Shown: piece after piece, positions 18,515 to 27,344 of the stretch
How the letters are laid out: each line of letters starts with the position of its first letter
How positions within the stretch are numbered: the first letter of the stretch is position 1
Assembly: GCA_002840715.1 (NCBI GenBank)
Contig: PHBW01000007.1
Span: 43,653 to 107,652 of the forward strand
Origin: Chloroflexi bacterium HGW-Chloroflexi-4
Lineage (GTDB): Bacteria; Chloroflexota; Anaerolineae; Anaerolineales; Anaerolineaceae
Direction of reading: 5' to 3'
DNA length: 64,000 bases
The notes under the pieces: model-generated
What the model was told of the DNA's origin: nothing
What the model saw: only the letters and a program-made list of their open reading frames with translations
The model's database searches: none
Position numbers and translations under genes: made by a program

Positions 18515-19621
18515 ATGTTCAAAGAATCCGTCTATATTCCCGTAGATACTTTAAGGTCCTTTATCAAAGATGTTTTAGTTAAATGCGGCGTGCCATCCGC
18601 AGATGCGGATGTATGCGCAGACGTCATCATTGAGTCGGACAAAAGAGGGATTGAATCTCACGGCATTGGCCGTTTGAAGTATTACTACGACCGTATCAAA
18701 GCTGGTCAGCATCAAGTGGTGACTGAATTCGAAGTTGTAAAAAACGGCCCCACTACCGCAGTAATAGACGGACATCACGGCATGGGCATGGTGATTGCTA
18801 AACGCTCCATGCAGATGGCGATTGATAAAGCCAAGGAATTTGGAATGGGATCCGTTGCCGTCAGAAATTCAACTCATTTTGGTATCGCGGGCTATTATCC
18901 TTTAATGGCAATCCAACAAAATATGATCGGCATGGCTTTTACCAATGCAAGACCTTCTGTTTCTCCCACTTTTGGTGCTGAAGGAATGCTGGGAACAAAT
19001 CCGATTGCTTTTGGAGCGCCAACCGACGAAGCTATTCCCTTCTTGTATGACGGTGCTACACCAATCACGCAGAGAGGCAAGATCGAAGTCTACAATCGCG
19101 CCGAAAAACCACTCCCCGAAGGCTGGGTAATGGATGAAAATGGCAACCTCATGACTGACTCGAAAAAAGCATTGGATGCTTTGGAAAAGCGAAAAGCGTC
19201 CTTCTTGCCATTAGGCGGACCTGGTGAACTGATGGCTGGTTATAAAGGTTATGGCCTTGGAACAATGGTGGAAATATTCTCGACTGCATTACAAACAGGG
19301 GTTTTCATGCAAGCACTTTCTGGTGTTGCACCCGACGGTTCACCGCAGCCCTTCCGACTTGGTCACTTCTTTTTGGCAATAGATATTGAGAGTTTCACAA
19401 CATTGAATGAATTTAAAGCAATAACCGGCCAAATCTTGAGAGATCTGCGCAATTCCAGAAAAGTACCTGGACACGACCGAATTTATACTGCCGGTGAAAA
19501 AGAGTATGACATGCTTGCCGTTACCCGGTCAAAAGGGATTGAAGTAAACCAGAACTTGCAGAAGGATATTAAGTATCTAGTTCAGGAATTAAAACTGGAT
19601 GACTACAGTTTTCCGTTCTAA
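18515..19621 (+). CDS. malate/L-lactate dehydrogenase family (Ldh2) oxidoreductase
   Basis: This 368-residue cytoplasmic NAD(P)-dependent 2-hydroxyacid dehydrogenase belongs to the Ldh2 family, distinct from the classic malate and lactate dehydrogenases. Visible family features are ESHGIGRL, VAVRNSTHFGIAGYY, LGTNPIAFGAP and GYKGYGLG. Known members oxidise malate, ureidoglycolate, sulfolactate or 2,3-diketogulonate-type substrates. GGAGG precedes the ATG. It is divergent from the cupin unit and shares the operator type, so it probably acts in the same pathway. The exact substrate is open. Confidence 0.9.
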   Translation: MFKESVYIPVDTLRSFIKDVLVKCGVPSADADVCADVIIESDKRGIESHGIGRLKYYYDRIKAGQHQVVTEFEVVKNGPTTAVIDGHHGMGMVIAKRSMQMAIDKAKEFGMGSVAVRNSTHFGIAGYYPLMAIQQNMIGMAFTNARPSVSPTFGAEGMLGTNPIAFGAPTDEAIPFLYDGATPITQRGKIEVYNRAEKPLPEGWVMDENGNLMTDSKKALDALEKRKASFLPLGGPGELMAGYKGYGLGTMVEIFSTALQTGVFMQALSGVAPDGSPQPFRLGHFFLAIDIESFTTLNEFKAITGQILRDLRNSRKVPGHDRIYTAGEKEYDMLAVTRSKGIEVNQNLQKDIKYLVQELKLDDYSFPF

Positions 19622-19664
19622 TGGTTATTGAACCACCCTCTGAACTTTAATAAACCTGGTGGAA

Positions 19665-20447
19665 TTACATTGTAACGCTTCCGTTCCAGCCTAATCGTCG
19701 GGAGATGGTGTCAGCATACTCGCATAATGTTTTTGAGATTTGCGCCATTCTTTCATCTGACATTCGCCTTACAGGAGCTGGTACGCTGATCGCTGCTATA
19801 ACAACGCCAGTATAGTTACGAATGGGCGCAGCCACTGCACGAATACCTTCTTCATACTCTTCATGGTCAAATGCGTAGCCTTTTTCACGAATATGAGCAA
19901 GTTCTTCAAGTAATTTTTCCGGCGATACCACAGTATTTTTTGTATACGCTTGTAATGGGGTCCTTAAAATTGCTTGCAGGTCTTTTTCTGAGGCATATGC
20001 TAAAAATAGTTTCCCTGTGGATGTGCAGTGTACAGGAAGCCTTTGTCCAACTGCAGCAGCAATTGTCAGAGTTTGATGACTTTGGAGTACTTCAACATAA
20101 AGAACCTGCTTATCTTGAAAAACGCTAAGATCAATGGCTTCATCCCACTCATCGATGAATTTTTTCATAAATGGGACGGATTCACGACGAAGATCCATAC
20201 GGCGCAGCACTTTAAAACCGAGATCAATCATTTGAATGCCAAGTCGATATTTTTGACCATCAGCAGTTCTTTCGATAAAACCCATATTGAGCATGGTGGT
20301 TAAGATCCGATGGGTAGTGGCTTTATGAAGACCAATAGCTTCAGAAATCTCTGAGATACCTCTCTCAGGGTTTGAATCATCAAATGAATTGAGTATTTGC
20401 AAAGCTCTTTCCACAGCACGCACATTGTATTCAGTTTGATCTCTCAT
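19665..20447 (-). CDS. IclR-family transcriptional regulator
   Basis: This 260-residue regulator has an N-terminal winged helix (VERALQILNSFDDSNPERGISEISEAIGLHKATTHRIL region) and a C-terminal GAF-like effector domain ending in ISVPAPVRRMSDERMAQI. It is convergent with the dehydrogenase gene and divergent from the esterase gene at 20604. It and the regulator at 25219 are the best candidates to bind the TGAAAC-type operators in this region. Confidence 0.93.
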   Translation of the reverse strand: MRDQTEYNVRAVERALQILNSFDDSNPERGISEISEAIGLHKATTHRILTTMLNMGFIERTADGQKYRLGIQMIDLGFKVLRRMDLRRESVPFMKKFIDEWDEAIDLSVFQDKQVLYVEVLQSHQTLTIAAAVGQRLPVHCTSTGKLFLAYASEKDLQAILRTPLQAYTKNTVVSPEKLLEELAHIREKGYAFDHEEYEEGIRAVAAPIRNYTGVVIAAISVPAPVRRMSDERMAQISKTLCEYADTISRRLGWNGSVTM

Positions 20448-20603
20448 CAGATTACCTGCCGATTTTCTAATTAATTGACACCGATTGATTTTATAACATT
20501 ATTGATAAATACAGTAAATATAAAAAACGAATAACTTATGAGTGATTGTTTGTCACCAGGGTTTTATAACAAGAATAATAAGTCGATTTTCAAAGAGGTC
20601 ACG

Positions 20604-21524
20604 ATGTTTAATCTAGGGAAACTTGATCAAAAGGCACTTAACAATAACCATGAACATCGTGAGCCGCCCCCCATGATGAATACAGATAACATTAAACGAA
20701 AGTGGCTAAATGTTCCTTATGCAAATCAATCACCAGCCCAAAAATTAGATATTTATTTGCCAGACGAAGGTGGCGGTCCATTTCCAGTAATCTGCGAATT
20801 CCATGGCGGTGCCTGGTTGTTTGGGGATAAATACGATATCCAACAAGTACCCATTTTACGAGGATTAAAAAGGGGATATGCTGTGGTTTGTGCCAATTAC
20901 AGGCTGAGTGGAGAGGCGTTATTCCCAAGCCAAATTTTCGATTGCAAAGCTGTGATTCGTTTTGCAAGAAGTAATGCACAAAAATTCCATTTTGATGGAA
21001 GTCGAATTGCCGTTTGGGGAGCTTCGGCTGGGGCTCATCTAGCCTCTTTGTTGGGTACCAGTATTGGCATAAAAGAACTCGAAGACCTGAGCATGGGTAA
21101 TGCAGACACCTCTTCTGCGGTACAAGCAGTCGTTGATTGGTGTGGCCCTTGTGACAATTTCATAAAGATGGATGAACAATTCAAATTAAGTGGGCTGGGC
21201 GTCGCAGACCATTCGTTGCCCGATTCGCCAGAATCCAAATTGTTGGGGAAACATATCGTCAAAGCCCCCAAACTTGTAGAATTTGCGAGCCCAAAAACAT
21301 ATGCCAATAAAAACATCCCACCCTTTTTTATTCAACATGGGTCACACGATCAAGTCGTCCCTGTTGAGCAATCGATAAATTTTGCCGTTGCACTTTCTCA
21401 GGCTGCAGGAGCGGACAAGGTCACACTTGAAGTCATTCCCGGTATGCTCCATCATGGCGATCCTGCTTGGGATAGTGTCGAAATGAGTGACAAAGTCTTT
21501 AAATTTCTCGATCAAAATCTTTGA
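20604..21524 (+). CDS. alpha/beta hydrolase (BD-FAE/acetyl-esterase type)
   Basis: This 306-residue cytoplasmic esterase is the third paralogue in the window. It has EFHGGAWLFG as the oxyanion-hole region, WGASAGAH with the nucleophile Ser, GSHDQVVP and a C-terminal His at LHHGDP. The ATG at 20604 follows AGAGG and is preferred over one 66 bases upstream. It is the first gene of the plus-strand cluster with the MBL hydrolase, malic enzyme and fumarase genes, and starts divergently from the IclR gene. Confidence 0.85.
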   Translation: MFNLGKLDQKALNNNHEHREPPPMMNTDNIKRKWLNVPYANQSPAQKLDIYLPDEGGGPFPVICEFHGGAWLFGDKYDIQQVPILRGLKRGYAVVCANYRLSGEALFPSQIFDCKAVIRFARSNAQKFHFDGSRIAVWGASAGAHLASLLGTSIGIKELEDLSMGNADTSSAVQAVVDWCGPCDNFIKMDEQFKLSGLGVADHSLPDSPESKLLGKHIVKAPKLVEFASPKTYANKNIPPFFIQHGSHDQVVPVEQSINFAVALSQAAGADKVTLEVIPGMLHHGDPAWDSVEMSDKVFKFLDQNL

Positions 21525-21544
21525 AATAGCACCAAGAAGGCAAA

Positions 21545-22348
21545 ATGAGCGACATATTACTACCCAAAATAATCGGCGATAATATTTGGCAAATTGAAGG
21601 CCCTGCCAATGACCTGATGTACCTTGTGTTGGGAGAACAAAAAGCCATGCTCGTTGACACAGGTATGGGTATCGGTAATTTATTATTAGAAGTAAGAAAA
21701 ATTACATCACTACCTTTAATCGTAATCAACACCCATGGTCATCCAGATCACGCAGGAGGAAATGGACAATTTCCACAGGCATGGTTTCCGATGAAAGATT
21801 TTGAAATCATGAATACTATGTGCACAAACGATTTCAGAATCTCTGATATTCATAACATCATTCAAGCAGGTGAAGAAAAAGAAGCGTGTTTTATCAACGC
21901 ATTGGTGAATTATAAAGAAATTGAACTTTTACCTTATGAATATCGATCAGAGTTTGATCTGGGAGATCGCAAGTTCACGGCAGTTGAAATCCCAGGTCAC
22001 ACACCCGGATCAATGGGATTGTATAGCCAAAATGAAAAGATCCTATTTGCAGGCGATTCCATAGTCAACTCACCTGTTTGGATGCATATACCGGTCAGTT
22101 TATCCCTGCAAACTTATTATCTTTTTTTGGTTCACTTGCGTGAGGTCACCCGGGGAGTGAAAACTATCTTTACAGGGCACCTTCCTACTTTGGCGAAACC
22201 GGAATTGCTGGACGATTTAATCTCATGTGCTCACGAGATACTGAAAAATCCTGGCATTGGTGAAGTAACAAATACTTTTGCTGGAGAAGGTCTGCTTTGG
22301 ACCCATGGCCTTGGAAATATCATTTATAACCCAAAGAAAATCATATGA
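21545..22348 (+). CDS. MBL-fold metallo-hydrolase
   Basis: This 267-residue protein has the metal-binding motif NTHGHPDHAGG (HxHxDH), a later His in IPGHTPGS, the bridging Asp in FAGDSI and a final His in FTGHLP, so the dinuclear site looks complete. The family includes lactonases, thioesterases and glyoxalase II. It follows the esterase gene by 20 bases. A hydrolase of a lactone or thioester intermediate would suit the context, but the sequence does not decide. Confidence 0.85.
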   Translation: MSDILLPKIIGDNIWQIEGPANDLMYLVLGEQKAMLVDTGMGIGNLLLEVRKITSLPLIVINTHGHPDHAGGNGQFPQAWFPMKDFEIMNTMCTNDFRISDIHNIIQAGEEKEACFINALVNYKEIELLPYEYRSEFDLGDRKFTAVEIPGHTPGSMGLYSQNEKILFAGDSIVNSPVWMHIPVSLSLQTYYLFLVHLREVTRGVKTIFTGHLPTLAKPELLDDLISCAHEILKNPGIGEVTNTFAGEGLLWTHGLGNIIYNPKKII

Positions 22349-22363
22349 TCAAAGCTTTGATCA
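22346..22363. repeat. perfect 18-bp palindrome between the MBL and malic enzyme genes
   Basis: TGATCAAAGCTTTGATCA overlaps the stop codon of the MBL gene and is perfectly self-complementary without a loop. It is more like a protein-binding site than a terminator, and no T-run follows. Confidence 0.5.
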
Positions 22364-22400
22364 AGGCTCTATTAACGAGAATAAATATTTGGAGGATTGA

Positions 22401-23681
22401 ATGCCACCCATCACCAAAGAAACCGCGCTTGAATATCATAAATTGAACGGAGTGCCCGGAAAAATCTCGGTCAATCCAACAAAACCGCTCGACACCCAAA
22501 CAGATCTTGGCTTGGCGTACACCCCCGGTGTTGCTTATCCAGTTCTTGAGATTGCGAGAGACCCAATTCTTGCTTATGAATATACCGATAAAAGTAATCT
22601 GGTGGCGGTGATCACCAATGGCACCGCAATATTGGGTTTGGGAGATCGCGGTGCACTCGCCAGCAAACCAGTCATGGAAGGTAAATCTGTTTTATTTAAG
22701 AAATTTGCCGACCTGGATTCGTTTGACATTGAAGTGGATACTCATGATTCTGAACAAATGATCTCGGTTGTTGAAGCCATCGGACAAACCTTTGGAGGCA
22801 TCAACCTCGAAGACATCAAATCGCCAGAATGTTTTTATATTGAACGGGAGCTTCAATCCAGGTTGGACATTCCAGTCTTCCATGATGATCAACACGGCAC
22901 CGCAATTATTCTTGGCGCAGCTTTGTTGAATGCATTGGAAATTAGCGGAAAAAAAATCAATGAAATCAAGATCGTTTTCTCAGGAGCCGGTGCAGCGGCC
23001 ATTGCCTCTGCCAACCATTTTGTGAAAATTGGTGTTCCGAGAGAAAATATCTGGATGTGTGATATTAAGGGACTCGTTTACAACGGTAGAAAAGAAGAAA
23101 TGTTCCCCGAGAAAAGTCTGTTTGCCCAGGGTGATCATCCCGCAACACTTGCGGAATCGCTTGAAGGCGCTGACATGTTTGTTGGACTTTCCGTTGCCAA
23201 TATTGTCACTTCTGAGATGCTGAAAAGAATGCGGCAGGCGCCTGTGATATTTGCCATGGCGAACCCTGACCCAGAGATTAAATATGATCTTGCAAAACAA
23301 GCCCGTCCTGATGCGATGATCGGTACTGGCCGATCTGATTTTCCAAACCAGGTCAACAACGTTCTAGGTTTCCCGTTTATCTTCCGCGGCGCTCTGGATG
23401 TTCGTGCCAGCGCGATCAATGACCAGATGAAAATCGCGGCCAGTAATGCCCTTTCTGCATTGGCGAAGGAACCTGTTCCTGCCAACATCCTAAAAGCCTA
23501 CGGATTGACGCACCTGGAATTTGGTCCTGATTATATTGTTCCAAAACCACTTGACAATCGTGTTTGTCTTTGGGAAGCTCCTGCGGTCGCGAAAGCTGCC
23601 ATGGAAAGCGGTGTTTCTCGAATCACCATTGATCTTAATAAGTACGAGCGCCAATTAAAAAACAGGCTCAAGATAGAGTAG
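22401..23681 (+). CDS. NAD(P)-dependent malic enzyme
   Basis: This 426-residue cytoplasmic enzyme converts malate to pyruvate, CO2 and NAD(P)H. It shows [55 protein letters not shown] and a Rossmann segment [12 protein letters not shown], all typical of the short bacterial malic enzyme. GGAGG lies before the ATG. The fumarase subunit genes follow directly, so the genes together convert fumarate through malate to pyruvate. This is the best supported metabolic module in the left half of the window. Confidence 0.95.
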   Translation: MPPITKETALEYHKLNGVPGKISVNPTKPLDTQTDLGLAYTPGVAYPVLEIARDPILAYEYTDKSNLVAVITNGTAILGLGDRGALASKPVMEGKSVLFKKFADLDSFDIEVDTHDSEQMISVVEAIGQTFGGINLEDIKSPECFYIERELQSRLDIPVFHDDQHGTAIILGAALLNALEISGKKINEIKIVFSGAGAAAIASANHFVKIGVPRENIWMCDIKGLVYNGRKEEMFPEKSLFAQGDHPATLAESLEGADMFVGLSVANIVTSEMLKRMRQAPVIFAMANPDPEIKYDLAKQARPDAMIGTGRSDFPNQVNNVLGFPFIFRGALDVRASAINDQMKIAASNALSALAKEPVPANILKAYGLTHLEFGPDYIVPKPLDNRVCLWEAPAVAKAAMESGVSRITIDLNKYERQLKNRLKIE

Positions 23682-23688
23682 AGGGATT

Positions 23689-24561
23689 ATGCGTGACTTT
23701 ACACAAGAACTCCTTGAATTAATACGCCTGACCTCAACCGACCTTCCCAACCAGGTTGAAGAACGGTTAAAAACGGCGTTGGCGTCGGAGGAACTTGGTT
23801 CCGCAGCGCACGCTGCACTTGAGACAATTCTCAAGAACGTGACCATGACCCGCAAGAATTCGACTCCCATTTGTCAGGATACTGGTACGCCTATCTTTTT
23901 CGTCAGTGCTCCAACCTCCATAGACAAGGATGAGCTGACCGTCCAGATCCGCGGTGCCATTGAGTTGGCCACTCAAAAATCCTATCTGCGCCCCAACGCA
24001 GTCCATTCGATTACGGGAAAAAATTCCGGCAATAACCTTGGCGATGCTTATTTTCCGACCATTCATTTTCAACCCTCTGCAAATGATGAGTTGTCCGTCG
24101 ACCTGATCTTAAAAGGCGGAGGATGTGAAAACGTAGGCGCACAATACTCGCTGCCCAATGATGAATTGAAGGCAGGCCGCGACCTGGAAGGGGTACGTCG
24201 AGCCGCCCTGGACGCTGTTTATCGCGCTCAGGGAGAAGGCTGCGCTCCAGGTTTTCTTGGAATTGCCATCGGTGGAGATCGCGGCACTGGCTATGCAGCT
24301 TCCAAAGAAGTGCTAATGCGAGACCCGGATGATCATAACCGGGACGCAGAACTTGATCAACTGGAAAATCGAATTACGACCGAAGCGAATGAGCTGGGAA
24401 TTGGTCCGATGGGGTTTGGCGGCAAAGCCACAGTTCTGGGCACAAAGATAATTTCTTCCTACCGTTTGCCGGCTTCGTTTTTTGTCACTATCTCATATAT
24501 GTGCTGGGCATTCCGGCATCACAAAATGATCGTCAAGGGTGAAGCGATCGATTACGAATAG
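23689..24561 (+). CDS. class I fumarate hydratase, alpha subunit
   Basis: This 290-residue protein matches the N-terminal half of the single-chain class I fumarases and the TtdA subunit of tartrate dehydratase. The likely [4Fe-4S] cysteines sit in PICQDTGTPIFF, GGGCENVG and GCAPGFLGIAIGG. It needs the beta subunit encoded 20 bases downstream. The gap to the malic enzyme gene is 7 bases. Tartrate dehydratase is the alternative; adjacency to malic enzyme favours fumarase. Confidence 0.92.
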   Translation: MRDFTQELLELIRLTSTDLPNQVEERLKTALASEELGSAAHAALETILKNVTMTRKNSTPICQDTGTPIFFVSAPTSIDKDELTVQIRGAIELATQKSYLRPNAVHSITGKNSGNNLGDAYFPTIHFQPSANDELSVDLILKGGGCENVGAQYSLPNDELKAGRDLEGVRRAALDAVYRAQGEGCAPGFLGIAIGGDRGTGYAASKEVLMRDPDDHNRDAELDQLENRITTEANELGIGPMGFGGKATVLGTKIISSYRLPASFFVTISYMCWAFRHHKMIVKGEAIDYE

Positions 24562-24581
24562 ATTAGATTGGAGTAATAATC

Positions 24582-25205
24582 ATGGAAAAACATCTCAACA
24601 TCCCCATCAGCGCAGATGAAATTAGAGATTTGAAGGTGGGCGAATCGGTCTTGTTATCAGGCATCATGATCACTGGCAGAGATGCCGTCCATAAATGGAT
24701 CCATGACACCTTCATTGATAAAACAAAGCCTGCCACCCAGGAGGATTTGGATACTCTGAGTCAATTAAAACCCATCCTCGACGGCGGTTTGATCTACCAT
24801 TGCGGCCCGGTTGTTTCAGGCCTGGAGACAAAACAATATCGTTTCGTCGCTGCCGGCCCGACTACAAGCATCCGAGAAGAACCTTACCAGGGAGATGTAA
24901 TCCATTTTCTAAATTTGCGAGGTGTTATTGGAAAAGGGGGCATGGGGCCAAAAACACTTAAAGCCTGCCATGACGCGCCTGCAGTTTATTTCCACGCCAT
25001 AGGTGGTGCTGCAGCTCTCATCGCCGAATCTGTTACTGAAGTGATCGGGGTTCACAAATTGGAATTCGGTATTCCCGAAGCGATTTGGGTAATAAAAGTG
25101 AAAGACTTGCCTGTAATTGTAACAATGGACTCACACAACGCAAGCTTACACACATCTGTCCGCGACCAGTCAAAATCAATACTTAACAGATTGATCGAAG
25201 GATAA
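24582..25205 (+). CDS. class I fumarate hydratase, beta subunit
   Basis: This 207-residue protein matches the C-terminal half of class I fumarase (or TtdB). It contains SGIMITGRDAVHKW, GPVVSG, a GPTTSIREEPY substrate-binding region and GKGGMGPKTL. Together with the alpha subunit it forms the oxygen-sensitive hydratase interconverting fumarate and malate, as expected in an anaerobe. Confidence 0.93.
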   Translation: MEKHLNIPISADEIRDLKVGESVLLSGIMITGRDAVHKWIHDTFIDKTKPATQEDLDTLSQLKPILDGGLIYHCGPVVSGLETKQYRFVAAGPTTSIREEPYQGDVIHFLNLRGVIGKGGMGPKTLKACHDAPAVYFHAIGGAAALIAESVTEVIGVHKLEFGIPEAIWVIKVKDLPVIVTMDSHNASLHTSVRDQSKSILNRLIEG

Positions 25206-25218
25206 TTTTTATTGTCCT

Positions 25219-25986
25219 TTATCGATGGAGATTTGTTATTTTATACTCTGCAGTAATCTTTTTAGCAATGTCAACCACGGATGGACCAATTTCAAGCAAT
25301 GTCTTTACTGGCAATCGATAAGCCGGTCCTGCAACCGCAATTGCGCCAAGGGGTCGCATTTTCGAATCTAAAATGGGGGATGCAACCGCATTTATACCCT
25401 CTTCAAATTCTTCTTCCGAGTATGCAAAACCACGTTCTCTTACCAATTCAAGGATATGTTGCATGACCTGGGGATCGCGAATTGTTGACTTCGTAAATTC
25501 TCGAAATCCCTGTTTATAAATTTTGGCAATCGCTTCTTCGGTCTCGTAAGCCATGATCACTTTTCCTGAAGCAGTACAAAATGCAGGCAATCTCTGACCT
25601 GGCCTTGCTGCAATTTTTACGCTTTGAGGGCTTTCAAGGACATCGATATACACCACATCTGTATCATCAATTATCGAAAGCGTTACCGTCTCGCGTAAAG
25701 TCTCGTTTAGGGTTTTTAAAAATGGAGCAGCCACACTACGAAGATTATTTCGTTCCAAAGTCAGAAAAGCCATTTGCAAAAGACGTTTTCCTGGTTTATA
25801 TAGACTGGTTAATTGGTCTCGTTCGACAAATTGCTTTGCTTCCAGAGTCGCCAATAAACGATGAACGGTGCTCTTATTCATGGCGGTTTTTTCTGAGATT
25901 TGGGTCATGCTAAGCTCAGGAGTATTGGCCGAAAAGCATAAAAGTATATCCAATGCGCGGTCTACGGAACGGGTGGCTTCACTCAA
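25219..25986 (-). CDS. IclR-family transcriptional regulator
   Basis: This 255-residue regulator has the winged-helix region VDRALDILLCFSANTPELSM followed by TAMNKSTVHRLLATLE, and a GAF-like effector domain with LPAFCTASGKVIMAY. The start is TTG at 25984-25986 with AAGGA upstream; no ATG is better placed. It is convergent with the fumarase genes and divergent from the nitroreductase gene. It is a second IclR paralogue, 36-40 percent similar by eye to the one at 19665. Confidence 0.92.
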   Translation of the reverse strand: MSEATRSVDRALDILLCFSANTPELSMTQISEKTAMNKSTVHRLLATLEAKQFVERDQLTSLYKPGKRLLQMAFLTLERNNLRSVAAPFLKTLNETLRETVTLSIIDDTDVVYIDVLESPQSVKIAARPGQRLPAFCTASGKVIMAYETEEAIAKIYKQGFREFTKSTIRDPQVMQHILELVRERGFAYSEEEFEEGINAVASPILDSKMRPLGAIAVAGPAYRLPVKTLLEIGPSVVDIAKKITAEYKITNLHR

Positions 25987-26050
25987 TTTTTTGATTCCTT
26001 TTCAATTATCTATTTAAATGATTACCAATTATACATCCAAATAGAATTTT

Positions 26051-26067
26051 GTTCCACCTAGTGAAAA
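26051..26067. promoter_or_regulatory. operator-like inverted repeat upstream of the second IclR gene
   Basis: TTCCAC-CTA-GTGAAA forms an inverted repeat with one mismatch. On the minus strand a TATAAT box lies downstream towards the IclR gene with a poor -35 box, as in activated or autoregulated promoters. Confidence 0.4.
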
Positions 26068-26081
26068 TTAAAAAGTCAGTA

Positions 26082-26140
26082 TTGACAAAGACTTCGATAA
26101 ATGCTACTCTATTCGTATCACTCTATGATATTATGTTTTA
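26082..26140 (+). promoter_or_regulatory. promoter of the nitroreductase to ferredoxin operon
   Basis: TTGACA (26082-26087), a 17-base spacer and an extended -10 TGCTACTCT (26102-26110) precede CTCTATGATATTATGTTTTA. That sequence is a degenerate match to the TGAAAC-type operator and shares the flank TCACTCTATGA with the operator at 18349. Confidence 0.5.
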
Positions 26141-26199
26141 CCTAACGATAAGTCGCAAACTGTATTCCTCTATTCTATTGTTCTTATGGAGAAGCAAGT

Positions 26200-26874
26200 A
26201 TGCCAGAATCATACACCTTGGTAGATGCAACGCTTAAGGTCATTCAGGATCGACGTAGTATCCGTGAGTTTACCTCAGATGACATTACTGAAAATGAGCT
26301 TAATCTAATTCTCGAATCTGCCAGACAAGCGCCATCTGGTGAGAATGCGCAGCCATGGCGTTTTATAGTAGTCAAGGATGAAATAACCAGAAAAAAATTG
26401 GGGGCGATTGCCGGCGGTGGAAGTGGGCGCAGATTTACGGCTGAGTTTGTAACCCAAAAAATGCAGGAACGTTTTGCCAATCTGGAAGATGAAGCCAAAA
26501 AGAAGGCTGCTTTTGAGAAATTGACGTCAGGCCAGGTTTCAGCTTTTATGGCCGACGCCCCTGTCAATCTGGTGGTAATTGGTAAAAAAGACGTCTGGGA
26601 TCTCCCCTTCGATACCTCTGCAGCAATAGAGAACATTTTGCTAATGGTTACGGCTTTAAACCTTGGGGCATGCTGGGTGATAGCTCCTTGTATAGATATC
26701 AGGGATGAAGAAAGAATCAAAGACTTGCTTTCCATTCCAGAAAACATGAAAGCTATCAGTATCATTTCCATCGGGCATCCCACCCGTGTCCACCGCCCTC
26801 GTCCAAGGTTGCCGCTCAAAGACATTGTATTTACTGAAAAATGGGGCGACAACTACTATAAGGAGGAAGCATGA
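26200..26874 (+). CDS. nitroreductase-family flavoprotein
   Basis: This 224-residue FMN-dependent oxidoreductase has the family start DRRSIREFTSDDITENELNLILESARQAPSGENAQPW region (FMN binding), AAIENILLMVTALNLGACW and a GHP motif near the C-terminus. Family members reduce nitro groups, quinones or enones. GGAG precedes the ATG. The stop overlaps the next start by four bases (ATGA), so it is coupled to the small protein that follows. Its role with the CoA-transferase is unknown. Confidence 0.88.
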   Translation: MPESYTLVDATLKVIQDRRSIREFTSDDITENELNLILESARQAPSGENAQPWRFIVVKDEITRKKLGAIAGGGSGRRFTAEFVTQKMQERFANLEDEAKKKAAFEKLTSGQVSAFMADAPVNLVVIGKKDVWDLPFDTSAAIENILLMVTALNLGACWVIAPCIDIRDEERIKDLLSIPENMKAISIISIGHPTRVHRPRPRLPLKDIVFTEKWGDNYYKEEA

Positions 26875-27335
26875 ACACAGAATTAATCCCTCTCGAATAT
26901 GCCAATCACCTGATTTATGAATTGGAAAAAGCCTTTTGGGATGAACGCGGAAAGGGCGCTAAATTTCGATTAACCAAGGTTGGCAAAGAATTCTTTGATA
27001 CCAATTGCCTGCCAAAAATCAAATCCAACGAAATAAATGACATCATCCAAACCATCGAACAAGTATTGGTGGAAAAAAAGATTATTGGCAAGATCAACTT
27101 TTCCAACGAAGACCGGCTCTTCCGATTAACCATTGAAGGCTGCATTCACGAATCCGTTGAAAAACAATTGGCGGCCAAAGCGGTTGAACCTCTGGCCTGC
27201 TTTCCGGCCAATTTGATTATTTTAGCGATTGAGAAAAAGCTTGACCGCCCAGTTGAGCTTGCAGAAATCAAAATCAATAATGGAGCCTGTCAACTGCTGC
27301 TTGTTTTGTTTGAAAAACGACCTTCCGTCGGATAG
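26871..27335 (+). CDS. small protein of unknown function, weakly V4R-like
   Basis: This 154-residue soluble protein is not recognised with confidence. Its second half (GCIHESVEKQLAAKAVEPLA, then a hydrophobic stretch and ACQLLLVLFE) has the pattern of V4R/4-vinyl-reductase-like small-molecule-binding domains, where a Gly-Cys-x-His segment precedes two helices and a final strand. It overlaps the nitroreductase gene by four bases and is 10 bases from the CoA-transferase gene, so it belongs to this operon. It could be an accessory or sensing protein; this is inference. Confidence 0.6.
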   Translation: MNTELIPLEYANHLIYELEKAFWDERGKGAKFRLTKVGKEFFDTNCLPKIKSNEINDIIQTIEQVLVEKKIIGKINFSNEDRLFRLTIEGCIHESVEKQLAAKAVEPLACFPANLIILAIEKKLDRPVELAEIKINNGACQLLLVLFEKRPSVG

Positions 27336-27344
27336 GAACTCATC

